A stretch of 64,000 nucleotides of DNA, taken from NCBI RefSeq assembly GCF_008365385.1, contig NZ_QOVF01000002.1:248001-312000 (forward strand). Reading direction: 5' to 3'. Each line of letters begins with the position of its first letter. Within the stretch, counting starts at the first letter, position 1. A program made the translations under genes and the position numbers. Positions 17,905 through 29,724 of the stretch are shown one piece after another. The notes under the pieces were generated by a model that ran no database searches, was not told where the DNA came from, and saw nothing but the letters and a program-made list of their open reading frames with translations. This DNA is from Halopseudomonas laoshanensis (GTDB lineage: Bacteria > Pseudomonadota > Gammaproteobacteria > Pseudomonadales > Pseudomonadaceae).

Positions 17905-18391
17905 AGCCTCAATTGAGCTGGATTTGCAGAACGCCACCAGCGCCCCGGATGTGCCTGACGAAGATAGCTTCAGGCGTTGGGCCGGGTTGGCTCTACAGAG
18001 CAAACCCGGCCATGAACTGACCATCCGTCTGGTGGACGAGACCGAAAGCCAGAGCCTTAACCTGCAATATCGCGGCAAGGATTACCCGACCAACGTGTTG
18101 TCCTTCCCCGCCGACTTACCGCCCGAGCTGAACATTCCACTGCTCGGCGATCTGGTGATTTGTGCCCAGGTGGTCGCGCGCGAAGCCCAGGAACAGCAAA
18201 AACCCCTTCAGGCCCATTGGGCGCATATGGTCATGCATGGCTGTCTGCACCTGATAGGCTACGACCATATCGAAGATACCGAAGCCGAGCAGATGGAATC
18301 TCTGGAGCGCCAGCTACTGGCGCAACTGGGCATTGCCGACCCATATGCTGCCGACTTCATTTCAACCAGCGACGAGAAAAAGGAATCATGA
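17894..18391 (+). CDS. ybeY: Endoribonuclease YbeY
   Basis: 165 residues from ATG 17894 ([12 protein letters not shown]); the frame is open further upstream but only inside ybeZ. YbeY is a single-strand endoribonuclease needed for 16S rRNA 3' end maturation and ribosome quality control. The zinc-binding signature [11 protein letters not shown] is intact with H115, H119 and H125, and the family stretch [18 protein letters not shown] is present. It overlaps ybeZ by 11 bases and corC by four (ATGA), so the three are translated together. Confidence 0.97.
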   Translation: MSLEASIELDLQNATSAPDVPDEDSFRRWAGLALQSKPGHELTIRLVDETESQSLNLQYRGKDYPTNVLSFPADLPPELNIPLLGDLVICAQVVAREAQEQQKPLQAHWAHMVMHGCLHLIGYDHIEDTEAEQMESLERQLLAQLGIADPYAADFISTSDEKKES

Positions 18392-19227
18392 GCGAAGATC
18401 GATCGACCAGCGGACACAAGACCTGGCTGGACAAACTGACCCAGGCTTTTGTCCACGAACCCAAGAACCGCCAGGAATTGTTGGAGCTGCTGCGCGAAGC
18501 GCATGCCAACGAAGTCCTGGATATCGAAGCCTTGTCGATTATTGAAGGCGCCCTGCAGGTTTCCGACATGCAGGTACGGGATATCATGATTCCGCGCTCG
18601 CAAATGATTACCATCAAGTCTAGCCAGACGCCCCGGGAATTTCTGCCGGACGTGATCGAGGCAGCGCATTCGCGCTTTCCGGTCATCGGCGATGGCGTTG
18701 ACGATGTGCTGGGCATCCTGCTGGCCAAGGATCTTCTGCCCCTGCTGTTGCAGGACGATACCGAACGCTTCAACATCAAGGAAATTCTCCGGCCGGCCAC
18801 TTGCGTGCCCGAGTCCAAGCGCCTCAACGTGCTGCTCAAGGAATTTCGCGCCACACGCAATCACATGGCCATTGTGATTGACGAGTACGGCGGCGTCTCC
18901 GGTCTGGTGACTATCGAGGACGTGCTTGAGCAGATCGTCGGCGACATCGAGGACGAGCATGATGTTGACGAAGACAGTCACATCAAACCGCTGCCCAGCG
19001 GTGATTTTCTGGTCAAGGGACTGACACCCATCGAAGATTTCAACGAGCATTTCGACACCGAGTTCTCCGACGAAGAGTTTGACACCGTTGGCGGCCTGGT
19101 AATGAATGCCTTTGGCCATCTGCCCAAACGCAATGAAGTGGCCGAACTGGAAGGTTTCCGCGTTCGCGTTCTGAATGCTGACAGCCGTCGTGTGCACTTG
19201 CTCAGGGTTACCCTGGAAAAATCCTGA
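18388..19227 (+). CDS. corC: CorC/YbeX CBS-domain protein (Mg2+/Co2+ homeostasis)
   Basis: 279 residues from ATG 18388. The N-terminal segment leads into two CBS domains (about residues 65-185, beginning at [11 protein letters not shown]), which bind adenine nucleotides, and a C-terminal CorC/HlyC transporter-associated domain (about 200-279, [13 protein letters not shown]). It has no membrane helices, unlike full-length CorC transporters of other phyla. YbeX/CorC affects Mg2+ and Co2+ efflux and, more recently, ribosome-related phenotypes. It is coupled to ybeY by a four-base overlap and followed after 13 bases by lnt. Confidence 0.95.
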   Translation: MSEDRSTSGHKTWLDKLTQAFVHEPKNRQELLELLREAHANEVLDIEALSIIEGALQVSDMQVRDIMIPRSQMITIKSSQTPREFLPDVIEAAHSRFPVIGDGVDDVLGILLAKDLLPLLLQDDTERFNIKEILRPATCVPESKRLNVLLKEFRATRNHMAIVIDEYGGVSGLVTIEDVLEQIVGDIEDEHDVDEDSHIKPLPSGDFLVKGLTPIEDFNEHFDTEFSDEEFDTVGGLVMNAFGHLPKRNEVAELEGFRVRVLNADSRRVHLLRVTLEKS

Positions 19228-19240
19228 GGAATAGCGACAC

Positions 19241-20773
19241 GTGCTGATGCAATGGATTGACCGACTGCGCGGTCCGGGCTGGCTGGGTAACCTGCTGGCC
19301 ATCATCGCCGGGGCGCTGACGACCCTGGCCTTTGCACCTTTCGACTGGTGGCCATTGGGTCTGCTGTCCATCGCCCTGCTCTACCAGGGACTGCAGCAAT
19401 TGGCCCCGTGCCAGGCGGCACTGCGCGGCTGGTGCTGGGGCCTGGGGTTGTTTGCCAGTGGCGTGTCCTGGGTTTATATCAGTATCCACGTGCACGGCTA
19501 CGCCTCGCCGGCGTTGGCGGGCTTACTCACCGGACTGTTTGTTGGCGGCCTGGCATTGGTGATCGCCCTTGCCGCCTGGCTATGGGCGCGCTGGTTACGC
19601 CCTGCGCAGCCAGGCTGGCTGGCCTGCTTCGGCTTTGCCGCACTCTGGGTGGCGCAGGAGATTTTCCGCGGCTGGTTCCTCACCGGCTTTCCCTGGCTGT
19701 ACCAAGGCTATATTCATACCGATACATGGCTGTCCGGCTTCGCTCCGATCGGCGGCGTCTGGCTGCTGACGTTCCTGACCATCCTCAGCGCCTGCCTGCT
19801 TTCAGAATTACGCCTGTGGAAACGTCTGCCCCATGCCGCTGCAGCGGTGGCGCTGCAACTGGCCATCTGGCTGGGCGGCAAGGGACTGGGCGCTATTGAA
19901 TGGACAAAGCCCACCGGCGAGCCGCTGTCCGTCGCCTTGATACAGGCTGACATCCCCCAATCGCGCAAGTGGGATCCTGACCATATTCAACAGACGCTTA
20001 GCCTGTACCGCGACTTGAGCTACGCCCAGGGCCCGGTGGATCTGATCCTCTGGCCGGAAACCGCGATACCGGTGCTCAAGACCCAGGCACAAGGCTTTGC
20101 CGACGCCATGGCCGCCAATCTGGCCGAGCAAGGCACCACACTGATTACCGGCATACCCGTGGATAATTACGACACCGGTGAGCTACGCATCTTCAACGGC
20201 ATCATGGTGGCGGGCACTGAGGAAAATCAGTACCTCAAGAACAAGCTCGTACCCTTCGGCGAATATGTGCCCATGGAACAATTCCTGCGCGGTCTGATCG
20301 CCTTCTTCGACCTGCCCATGTCGAGCTTCTCGCGTGGCCCAGCAGTGCAGCCACCCTTGCAAGCAGCCGGTTACCGGTTAGCACCTTTTATCTGCTATGA
20401 AGCGGTTTATCCGGACTTTGCTGCCAGGCTGGCGGCCCAGAGCGAGCTGCTGATCACCATCAGTAACGACAGCTGGTTTGGCGAATCGATTGGCCCGCTG
20501 CAGCATTTGCAGATGGCCCGTATGCGTGCAATCGAAAGCGGCCGCTGGATGATTCGCGGTACCAACAATGGCGTTACTGCGTTGATCGATCATCGCGGCG
20601 ACATCACTGCCCGAATTCCCCAGTTCCAGCAGGTGGCGCTGAGTGGTTGGGTGCAACCGCGCGAAGGGCTCAGCCCGTATTTGCGCTGGCGTAGCTGGCC
20701 ACTGAAGATTGGGGTGCTGGTGATACTACTGGCGTGTGCGCTGGGGCGCTGGCGGCGCCGGGATGAGCACTGA
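19241..20773 (+). CDS. lnt: Apolipoprotein N-acyltransferase Lnt
   Basis: 510 residues. About seven to eight N-terminal membrane helices precede a periplasmic nitrilase-type domain whose catalytic triad is visible: E273 (WPETAIP), K335 (KNKLVPFGEY) and C385 (FICYEAVYP). Lnt adds the third acyl chain to lipoproteins in the inner membrane, a step needed for Lol sorting. GTG 19241 is preferred over ATG 19247 because GAGGA lies at the better distance. It ends the ybeZ-ybeY-corC-lnt unit, and its last 48 bases overlap a small convergent gene on the other strand. Confidence 0.96.
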   Translation: MLMQWIDRLRGPGWLGNLLAIIAGALTTLAFAPFDWWPLGLLSIALLYQGLQQLAPCQAALRGWCWGLGLFASGVSWVYISIHVHGYASPALAGLLTGLFVGGLALVIALAAWLWARWLRPAQPGWLACFGFAALWVAQEIFRGWFLTGFPWLYQGYIHTDTWLSGFAPIGGVWLLTFLTILSACLLSELRLWKRLPHAAAAVALQLAIWLGGKGLGAIEWTKPTGEPLSVALIQADIPQSRKWDPDHIQQTLSLYRDLSYAQGPVDLILWPETAIPVLKTQAQGFADAMAANLAEQGTTLITGIPVDNYDTGELRIFNGIMVAGTEENQYLKNKLVPFGEYVPMEQFLRGLIAFFDLPMSSFSRGPAVQPPLQAAGYRLAPFICYEAVYPDFAARLAAQSELLITISNDSWFGESIGPLQHLQMARMRAIESGRWMIRGTNNGVTALIDHRGDITARIPQFQQVALSGWVQPREGLSPYLRWRSWPLKIGVLVILLACALGRWRRRDEH

Positions 20774-20992
20774 GTTTGCAGATACCTGTAACTCCTCGAT
20801 AATGCGCCACAGCAGCTCTTGATCCTCTGCGCTCAGCCCGCTGAGCTCTAACTCAGTTACCGTGGGCGTCCGCCCGGCCATCCATTCGCGAGTGCGGGCC
20901 ATGTCCATGGCCTGATCGAGTCGACGCAGAAGTCGCCCATACGAAGAGTCACGAGGCAAGTCGCTGAGTAGTGCGGGCGCGCTGCCTTTCAT
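20726..20992 (-). CDS. Small hypothetical protein convergent with lnt
   Basis: 88 residues. The start at 20992 is backed by a near-perfect Shine-Dalgarno AAAGGAGG eight bases upstream, which makes it very likely a real gene despite its size. The sequence is soluble and helical, rich in Leu, Glu and Arg, ending in a Pro-rich tail (PAPPAPQRTRQ); there is no signal peptide, cysteine or known motif. Its 3' end overlaps the 3' end of lnt by 48 bases, so the transcripts are antisense there. Function unknown. Confidence 0.8.
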   Translation of the reverse strand: MKGSAPALLSDLPRDSSYGRLLRRLDQAMDMARTREWMAGRTPTVTELELSGLSAEDQELLWRIIEELQVSANSVLIPAPPAPQRTRQ

Positions 20993-23911
<2,919 letters not shown>

Positions 23912-23930
23912 TATGCAATGGAGAGCCAAG

Positions 23931-24488
23931 ATGCATCTAATTCGTCCTCATCAGCTACTGGGCTGCGCTGTACTCGGGCTAAGCCTGTTACTGAGCGGCT
24001 GCGGCTTCCAACTGCGCGGCCTGGGTACCGATATGGTCAACTTGCAGGAACTGCGGATCGAGTCCCGCGACCAGTACAGTGAGCTGCATCAGGGCGTCAA
24101 ACAGGCGCTGGAAGACAACGGCGTGAGCATTACCACCAGCGCGCCTTTCCGGCTGCAATTGTTGGCGGAAGAAAGAGACCGCGTTGCCGTGAGCTATACC
24201 AGCCGTTCGGCACCGGCCGAATACGAGCTGACCAATCGTTTGTTGTTCCAGGTCAGTGACAGCCAGGGTCGCCCCCTGGTCGGCCCTGAAACGCTCACTG
24301 CGCGGCGAGTTTTTGTTACCGACAGGGATAACATTACCGGCAGCAATCAGGAGGAAGAGTTGCTGCGCCAGGAGCTCCGTCAGGACCTGATCAGGCAGAT
24401 GCTGTTCCGCTTGTCGAGCCTGAGTGAATCGGAACTGTCTGCCCGTGCGCAGGCGCTCGAACAGCAGGCCACCCCAGCCACACCATGA
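23931..24488 (+). CDS. lptE: LPS-assembly lipoprotein LptE
   Basis: 185 residues from ATG 23931, preceded by GGAG. The frame could begin at 23898, but this start gives a proper lipoprotein signal with lipobox LSGC (Cys24). LptE is the outer-membrane lipoprotein that plugs and assembles LptD for lipopolysaccharide insertion. The N-terminal mature sequence GFQLRG is the family hallmark, and the strand FRLQLLAEERDRVAVSYT fits the LptE fold. Stop and holA start overlap by four bases (ATGA). Confidence 0.95.
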   Translation: MHLIRPHQLLGCAVLGLSLLLSGCGFQLRGLGTDMVNLQELRIESRDQYSELHQGVKQALEDNGVSITTSAPFRLQLLAEERDRVAVSYTSRSAPAEYELTNRLLFQVSDSQGRPLVGPETLTARRVFVTDRDNITGSNQEEELLRQELRQDLIRQMLFRLSSLSESELSARAQALEQQATPATP

Positions 24489-25507
24489 AGCTGAATACCG
24501 CCCAGCTGTCGCGCCAACTGCAGGACGGCCTGGCGCCGGTATATGTGGTGAGCGGAGACGATCCTCTGCTCACTGGTGAAGTAGCTGATCAGATACGCGC
24601 TGCCTGCCGCCAGGCCGGCAGTGAGGAACGCCAGGTGTATCACGTCGAGCGCAGCTTTGACTGGAGCCAGGTATACGAGGCCAGCCATAGCCTGTCTTTA
24701 TTTGCTCAGAAGCGTTTGATTGAATTGCGCATCCCCGGTGGCAAACCCGGAGACGAGGGTGGCAAGGCCTTGATGGTCTGGCTGGACGCACCGCCGGAAG
24801 ACACTACGCTACTGATCAGCCTGCCCAAACTGGACGCCAGCGCCCAACGCAGCAAATGGGCCAAGGCGCTGACCGACCACGCGCAAAGCCGCTTCATTCA
24901 GATCTGGCCAATCGACGCTCAGCAATTGCCTGGCTGGATGCGTGATCGCCTGGCGAGTGCCGGCCTGCATGCCAGCCCGGATGCGCTGGAACTGTTAAGC
25001 ACTCGGGTAGAAGGCAACCTGCTGGCCGCTGCGCAGGAAATCGAAAAGCTCAAACTGTATTGCCGTAACGGTCAGCTGGATCTGCAGACAGTCCAACAGG
25101 TGGTCGCTGACAGCGCCCGCTTTGATGTTTTCAACCTGGTCGACGCCATGCTCAAGGGCCAGCCGGAACAAGCCCTACGCATGCTCGACGGGCTCAAAGG
25201 CGAAGGTGTGGAAGCGCCCGTAGTGCTCTGGGCTCTGGCCCGGGAGATCCGCGCGCTGGCCAATATGGCTCAAGATATCCGCCGCAACATTCCCTTGGAC
25301 CGGGTGTTCGCAAGCCAACGCCCGCCGGTATGGGACAAGCGCAAACCGGTCCTGACCCAGGCCTTGCAGCGCCATCCAGTCGCTGCCTGGGAGCAGTGGC
25401 TGCGCGAGGCGCAGATCGTTGATGAGCAGATCAAAGGCCAGCACCCTGGCTCTGCCTGGGATGGGCTAAGAGCGATGGTCGCCCGTGTCGCAGGTCTGCA
25501 ATTCTAA
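24485..25507 (+). CDS. holA: DNA polymerase III delta subunit HolA
   Basis: 340 residues. The delta subunit opens the beta sliding clamp as part of the clamp loader. The N-terminal AAA+-like domain (MKLNTAQLSRQLQ ... VYVVSGDDPLLTGEVADQIR) and the central region LELLSTRVEGNLLAAAQEIEKL are characteristic, and the C-terminal collar domain is complete. It begins in the last codon of lptE. Its 3' end is followed by a 43-base gap and then a block of minus-strand accessory genes, so this is the end of the conserved operon. Confidence 0.95.
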   Translation: MKLNTAQLSRQLQDGLAPVYVVSGDDPLLTGEVADQIRAACRQAGSEERQVYHVERSFDWSQVYEASHSLSLFAQKRLIELRIPGGKPGDEGGKALMVWLDAPPEDTTLLISLPKLDASAQRSKWAKALTDHAQSRFIQIWPIDAQQLPGWMRDRLASAGLHASPDALELLSTRVEGNLLAAAQEIEKLKLYCRNGQLDLQTVQQVVADSARFDVFNLVDAMLKGQPEQALRMLDGLKGEGVEAPVVLWALAREIRALANMAQDIRRNIPLDRVFASQRPPVWDKRKPVLTQALQRHPVAAWEQWLREAQIVDEQIKGQHPGSAWDGLRAMVARVAGLQF

Positions 25508-25550
25508 CTCAGCCAGTATCTCTACAACTGCAATACGGCCTTTCAATACT

Positions 25551-26228
25551 TTACCTGGAATGAATAACTTCATCCCAATCATCTGTCTCGACAAAACCTA
25601 AAAGACGTATATCTTTTGATCGCCCGTCTGCAGCGAGGAAGATGGCAGTGCCGTATTCAGGCGTATTGCTGGAAAAGCCCAGGTCATCTTCGAAACGTGC
25701 GATGCAGCTGCTATGAGTGACCAACACCAGATTTCTCCCCGGCTTCTTGTTGCTCAACGCATCACGCAGAAATGTATCTTCCTTGCGGCAATTGTATAGC
25801 CAGCCCTGGTCAGTGCTGCGACTGCTGAATAGCAGGTCGGCGGTCTGATCCGTGCGCGCCAGTGGGCTGTTATAGATATCCGCCTGTTCTAACCCCAAGC
25901 GAAAAAAATCATCCGACAGATCCGCGGCTACCAGAACGGAGCGCGCTGTCAGGCCGTCCTTGTCGACCAGGCAAGGCACGTCTGCACGATCACAACGCTC
26001 CAGATGTCTGACGACCACGATCGAATCGCCGTTGGACCAGCTGTCATAGAGGTATTGCCGCTCACTGATGTCGCTTTCGGACAGGTCGGGCATTGAGGGC
26101 GGCATCCACATCAATGCTGCAAATGCTGCTGGGGCAGCAACAGCGAGTAGCAACGCTGCAGCTCGTCGGTATTTCTTCCAAGGCGCTGCGTTGGGTCGTT
26201 TCTGACCTGCAGGTTGATCAGGCTTCAT
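25551..26228 (-). CDS. Membrane-anchored histidine phosphatase family protein
   Basis: 225 residues. A basic N-terminus and one membrane helix (about residues 23-41) anchor the protein, with the rest probably periplasmic. The phosphatase signature is present as VVRHLERC (R74, H75 would be the phosphorylated His) and a second catalytic His at VLVTHSSC (H172). This divergent pattern, and the anchor, resemble the Ais/PmrG branch that removes heptose phosphate from lipopolysaccharide, but the assignment to a substrate is inference. The cysteines C79, C86 and C147 could form disulfides. GAGGCC lies upstream of the ATG. It is the last gene of the minus-strand block that begins near 31.0 kb, but is separated from the Usp gene by 133 bases. 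Confidence 0.78.
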   Translation of the reverse strand: MKPDQPAGQKRPNAAPWKKYRRAAALLLAVAAPAAFAALMWMPPSMPDLSESDISERQYLYDSWSNGDSIVVVRHLERCDRADVPCLVDKDGLTARSVLVAADLSDDFFRLGLEQADIYNSPLARTDQTADLLFSSRSTDQGWLYNCRKEDTFLRDALSNKKPGRNLVLVTHSSCIARFEDDLGFSSNTPEYGTAIFLAADGRSKDIRLLGFVETDDWDEVIHSR

Positions 26229-26361
26229 CTATACGGCCTCATTATTAGCTGTCTGTGGCGGATGATTGCGCTTCAGGCTGGCAAGCTGGCGCAGCGAGAA
26301 AGCGTCCGAGTCTAACAGGTCGTTATGACAGAGGTATTTCAATCCAACCAAACAGATCAAA

Positions 26362-27219
26362 TCAGCGTAACAGCAGTAACGGGCGCCTGCTCTGAGTGAG
26401 GATCTTGGTGGTGGTGCTGCCCACAAAGAACTGACGGACACGCGAGTGGCCGTAAGCGCCCATCACAATCATGTCGATGTCATGCTCTTCCTGATAACCC
26501 AGCAGCACCTTCTCGACGTTCCCCGTCCGAATACATGCCTGCACCTGGTGGCCGGAGTTTTCCAGCATCTGCTTGGCCGCATTGACCGATTCCGACGCCT
26601 CCTGGGTATCTGCGCCGACCATGAGCAAATGAATCGGCAGCCCTTGGAACAGAGGGCTCGCCGCCATCATATCGATCCCCTTGCGAGTGCTCGGACCATT
26701 ATCGAACGCCAACATGACACTGCGTGGCTGGCGAAAGACGCCCGCCGTTACCAGCGTCGGTTTATGCAGCGTACGGACAACGCTCTCCAGATGGCTGCCT
26801 ACATGGCCACCGACTGAATCACCCTCCTCGCCCTCTCTGCCAATGACCAAAAGGCGAATCTCGCCCTGCAGCTCTGCCAGCGTTTCGACCAGGTCGCCGT
26901 GGCGTTGCCGGCCCGTGGCCGCGGCGACGCCTGCAGTCCTGGCGCGCTCTACCGCTGCTTCGAGCATATGCCGACCTTGCTCGCGCATCAGCTTGCCGCG
27001 TTTTTCGTCCAGCTCTGCCAGTTCGGCGAGTAAATGTTCGCGACTGCCCAGGCCGATATTGCCTGACAAATTGCTTTCGACCGGATAGCGGGAATGGTCC
27101 AGCACATGCAGAAAAGTCAAAGACGCATTCAGACGCAAACTGGCCCAGGCGGCATAATCACAAACCGCGGGGGATGACTGGGAGCCATCGACACACGCCA
27201 TTACTGTATTGGTGGTCAC
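26362..27219 (-). CDS. Tandem UspA-domain universal stress protein
   Basis: 285 residues, two Usp domains. Domain 1 (about residues 3-145) is degenerate at its C-terminal end. Domain 2 (about 150-285) ends with the nucleotide-binding signature [24 protein letters not shown], so it probably binds ATP. I choose GTG 27219 ([14 protein letters not shown]) because AAGGAG stands six bases upstream; an ATG at 27237 is possible but less well placed. The gene follows sulP after 20 bases (two if the ATG is used), so both are expressed together. Usp proteins paired with SulP transporters probably regulate or sense through the STAS domain; this link is inferred. Confidence 0.9.
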   Translation of the reverse strand: MTTNTVMACVDGSQSSPAVCDYAAWASLRLNASLTFLHVLDHSRYPVESNLSGNIGLGSREHLLAELAELDEKRGKLMREQGRHMLEAAVERARTAGVAAATGRQRHGDLVETLAELQGEIRLLVIGREGEEGDSVGGHVGSHLESVVRTLHKPTLVTAGVFRQPRSVMLAFDNGPSTRKGIDMMAASPLFQGLPIHLLMVGADTQEASESVNAAKQMLENSGHQVQACIRTGNVEKVLLGYQEEHDIDMIVMGAYGHSRVRQFFVGSTTTKILTQSRRPLLLLR

Positions 27220-27239
27220 GTTCTTCTCCTTGTCCATTC

Positions 27240-28733
27240 TCAGTGGCCCATCAGCTTGTCAACGGAATCGGGCTTATCGTGCACGCCAAACCGATCAACA
27301 ATGGTCGCGCTAGCCTCGTTCATGCCGATGATCTCCACTTCTGTCCCTTCGCGGCGGAACTTGATCACTACCTTGTCCAGCGCTGCTACCGCGGTAATAT
27401 CCCAGAAATGCGCACGGTAAAGATCGATTACTACCTTATCCAGCGCCTCTTTGAAGTCAAAGGCGCTGACAAACTTGTCCGAGGAACTGAAGAACACCTG
27501 CCCGACAACCTGATAAGTACGCTGATTACCCGAGCTATCCAGATCACTGCCGACGTGCATGTAGTGACCCATCTTGTTGGCAAAGAACATCGCAGCGAGC
27601 AATACACCGACAAATACACCGTAGGCCAGGTTATGCGTGGCTACGACGACAGCCACCGTAGCGACCATGACGATGTTGGTCGACAAGGGATGCTGCCTGA
27701 GGTTGCGCAGCGAGTCCCAGCTGAAAGTGCCTATGGATACCATGATCATGACCGCGACCAATGCTGCCATGGGTATCAGTGACAGGTAATCGCCCAGAAA
27801 CACCACCATGATCAACAGAAACACGCCTGCACAGAAACACGACAGCCGCGTACGCCCGCCGGATTTGACGTTGATAATCGACTGGCCAATCATGGCACAA
27901 CCAGCCATTCCACCGATCAGACCAGCTCCGATATTGGCAATACCCTGACCCTTGCACTCACGGTTTTTATCGCTGGGCGTGTCGGTAAGGTCGTCGACAA
28001 TAGTGGCTGTCATCATGGATTCCAGCAGACCGACAATGGCCAGAGCTGCGGAGTAAGGCAGGATGATCATCAGCGTGTCCAGATTCAACGGCACCTGGGG
28101 CCAGAGAAAGATCGGCAGGGTATCCGGCAATTCACCCATGTCCCCGACGTTGCGAATATCCAGACCCATATAGACTGCAATCACCGTCAAGACCACGATG
28201 CACACCAGTGGTGAGGGAATCAGCTTGCCAATCCTGGGCAGGTAAGGGAACAGGTAGATGATCGCCAGCCCCCCTGCGGTCATCGCATAGACATGCCAGG
28301 TGACATTGGTCAGCTCTGGCAACTGCGCCATGAAAATCAGAATGGCTAGCGCATTGACGAAGCCGGTTACTACCGAGCGAGACACGAAGCGCATCAGCAA
28401 GCCCAGCTTCAAATAACCGGCACCTATCTGCAGAAAGCCGCAGAGAATAGTAGCTGCCAGCAGATACTCCAGACCATGCTCACGCACCAGGGTCACCATC
28501 AGCAGTGCCATGGCACCGGTGGCGGCTGAGATCATGCCGGGGCGACCGCCAGTGAAAGCAATCACCACCGCTATACAGAAGGAAGCATAAAGGCCGACTT
28601 TGGGGTCAACACCAGCAATAATTGAAAATGCGATTGCTTCTGGCACCAACGCCAGTGCTACAACGAGCCCTGCGAGCATGTCGCCGCGGATATTGGAAAA
28701 CCATTGCTGGTGTATTGATTGCGTCAGGGTCAT
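27240..28733 (-). CDS. SulP family inorganic anion transporter with STAS domain
   Basis: 497 residues from ATG 28733; the frame is open to 28877 but the extension is not family-like. About 12 membrane helices occupy residues 15-400, opening with the SulP signature [20 protein letters not shown], and a C-terminal STAS domain (about 410-497) follows. SulP proteins carry sulfate, bicarbonate or dicarboxylates across the inner membrane; the substrate cannot be read from the sequence. The strong [15 protein letters not shown] and [17 protein letters not shown] segments match SulP members that are often paired with carbonic anhydrase or Usp, so bicarbonate is a fair guess. It is coupled to the downstream Usp gene. 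Confidence 0.92.
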   Translation of the reverse strand: MTLTQSIHQQWFSNIRGDMLAGLVVALALVPEAIAFSIIAGVDPKVGLYASFCIAVVIAFTGGRPGMISAATGAMALLMVTLVREHGLEYLLAATILCGFLQIGAGYLKLGLLMRFVSRSVVTGFVNALAILIFMAQLPELTNVTWHVYAMTAGGLAIIYLFPYLPRIGKLIPSPLVCIVVLTVIAVYMGLDIRNVGDMGELPDTLPIFLWPQVPLNLDTLMIILPYSAALAIVGLLESMMTATIVDDLTDTPSDKNRECKGQGIANIGAGLIGGMAGCAMIGQSIINVKSGGRTRLSCFCAGVFLLIMVVFLGDYLSLIPMAALVAVMIMVSIGTFSWDSLRNLRQHPLSTNIVMVATVAVVVATHNLAYGVFVGVLLAAMFFANKMGHYMHVGSDLDSSGNQRTYQVVGQVFFSSSDKFVSAFDFKEALDKVVIDLYRAHFWDITAVAALDKVVIKFRREGTEVEIIGMNEASATIVDRFGVHDKPDSVDKLMGH

Positions 28734-29106
28734 GCGAAGTCCATCCAGTTCGAGTGAAGTGCAAGCAAGGGCAGAATCCAAACGCAATAAACAAGACTCT
28801 ACCCGCCCGGGATGCAGATTCCGGATGTCGTTATTCGCTTGCAGGTTAGTGATAAAGCGGGCGCGCACGATCAACAAGCGCGCACAGCAGACGGGCTGCT
28901 TTAGCAGAGAGGGTCAGTGAAACCTAAGGTGGCGTAGCGCCGGGAAAGCAGGTCATCGGTAGTCCGAAAGGAAGTTCAAGAAGCAGTACTCTAGCACAGC
29001 CCGTCAGGGCTGGACTATTAAAGTACTGGTCAATTGGCATCGTTAGCTATGGCAAAAAATTTTTCTTATATGGGTCTGGATATGGGGCCTGGATATGAGC
29101 CCTGGA
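28734..29106. other. Intergenic region upstream of sulP
   Basis: About 370 bases without a convincing gene. It should hold the sulP promoter on the minus strand. Elements seen: a perfect hairpin CAGCCC-TGAC-GGGCTG (about 29000-29015), followed on the minus strand by TGTGCTAGAGT, an extended -10-like sequence, and an AT-rich AAAAAATTTTT tract (about 29053-29063). No further structure recognised. Confidence 0.5.
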
Positions 29107-29134
29107 CAAGGCCTGACTGTTCAATCAGGCCTTG
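29107..29134. other. Perfect 10-bp hairpin at the 3' end of the membrane-protein gene
   Basis: CAAGGCCTGA and TCAGGCCTTG pair perfectly around an eight-base loop. The stop codon of the minus-strand gene (29125-29127) lies at the base of the loop. There is no U-run, so this is more likely a mRNA 3' stability structure or a rho-assisted stop than a full intrinsic terminator. Confidence 0.5.
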
Positions 29135-29724
29135 GAACTCCTGAGCTTACGGCTTGCTGCGGACGCCATTGCCATGATGATCGCTGCCAGCGAATACAAC
29201 ACAATGAACGGATCCAGCAGATAATCCCAGTAATTATCGGAGACTTTCAAGCCCAGCAGAAAACCGATTGTCGCCAGCAGAAACATCGCCAGACCAAGGC
29301 TGCTACGTAACCAGACCAGCAGCAGCGTCAGCAGCCCGATAAAGATGATCAGATACCGTGGGTTGTAACCCCAGCGATAGGTGTCGATCATGCCTATGCC
29401 CAACGCAGCAGGGTACAACACCAGCCCCAGCACGCCGAAACAGAGCCACAGCGGCCATTTTTGCGCGACGCTCAACGGTGGCATATAACCCAGCTTGACG
29501 ATGGCCGCGCTGGTCATCCACACCAATGAGGTCAAAGCCAGGTCGTCGGTCAGGCCGCGCAGCAGGCCGGCTAAAGTCAGCCCGGTTGAAAGCGGGATAA
29601 GCGCGATCAGCAACAAGGCCAGCAGCGTCGCCAGCCGGTAGCCCACCGACAAACGGCCAAGAGGCAACAGCAGAAATACAACCAACGCAAAGGTCAGCAC
29701 GGCCTGCCAGCTAGCAATAATCAT
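29125..29724 (-). CDS. Hydrophobic membrane protein coupled to the sialidase-like gene
   Basis: 199 residues with about six or seven membrane helices and very short loops. I do not recognise a family. The frame extends to 29784, but ATG 29724 overlaps the stop of the sialidase-like gene by four bases (ATGA) and is clearly the start. Conserved-looking polar features are few: a DDLALTSLVW segment, TYRWGYNPRYL in a loop, and DNYWDYLLDP near the C-terminus. Translational coupling indicates the two proteins act together, for example as a membrane partner or transporter for the propeller protein; this is inference. Confidence 0.82.
   Translation of the reverse strand: MIIASWQAVLTFALVVFLLLPLGRLSVGYRLATLLALLLIALIPLSTGLTLAGLLRGLTDDLALTSLVWMTSAAIVKLGYMPPLSVAQKWPLWLCFGVLGLVLYPAALGIGMIDTYRWGYNPRYLIIFIGLLTLLLVWLRSSLGLAMFLLATIGFLLGLKVSDNYWDYLLDPFIVLYSLAAIIMAMASAASRKLRSSKA

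Noticed and set aside
18259-19371. Open frame of 370 codons on the minus strand
   Set aside because: Antisense to corC, ybeY and lnt, all certain genes; no Shine-Dalgarno and no domain.
26229-26441. Minus-strand frame of 70 codons between the phosphatase and Usp genes
   Set aside because: It overlaps the Usp C-terminus in another frame, and the sequence shows no family or ribosome site.
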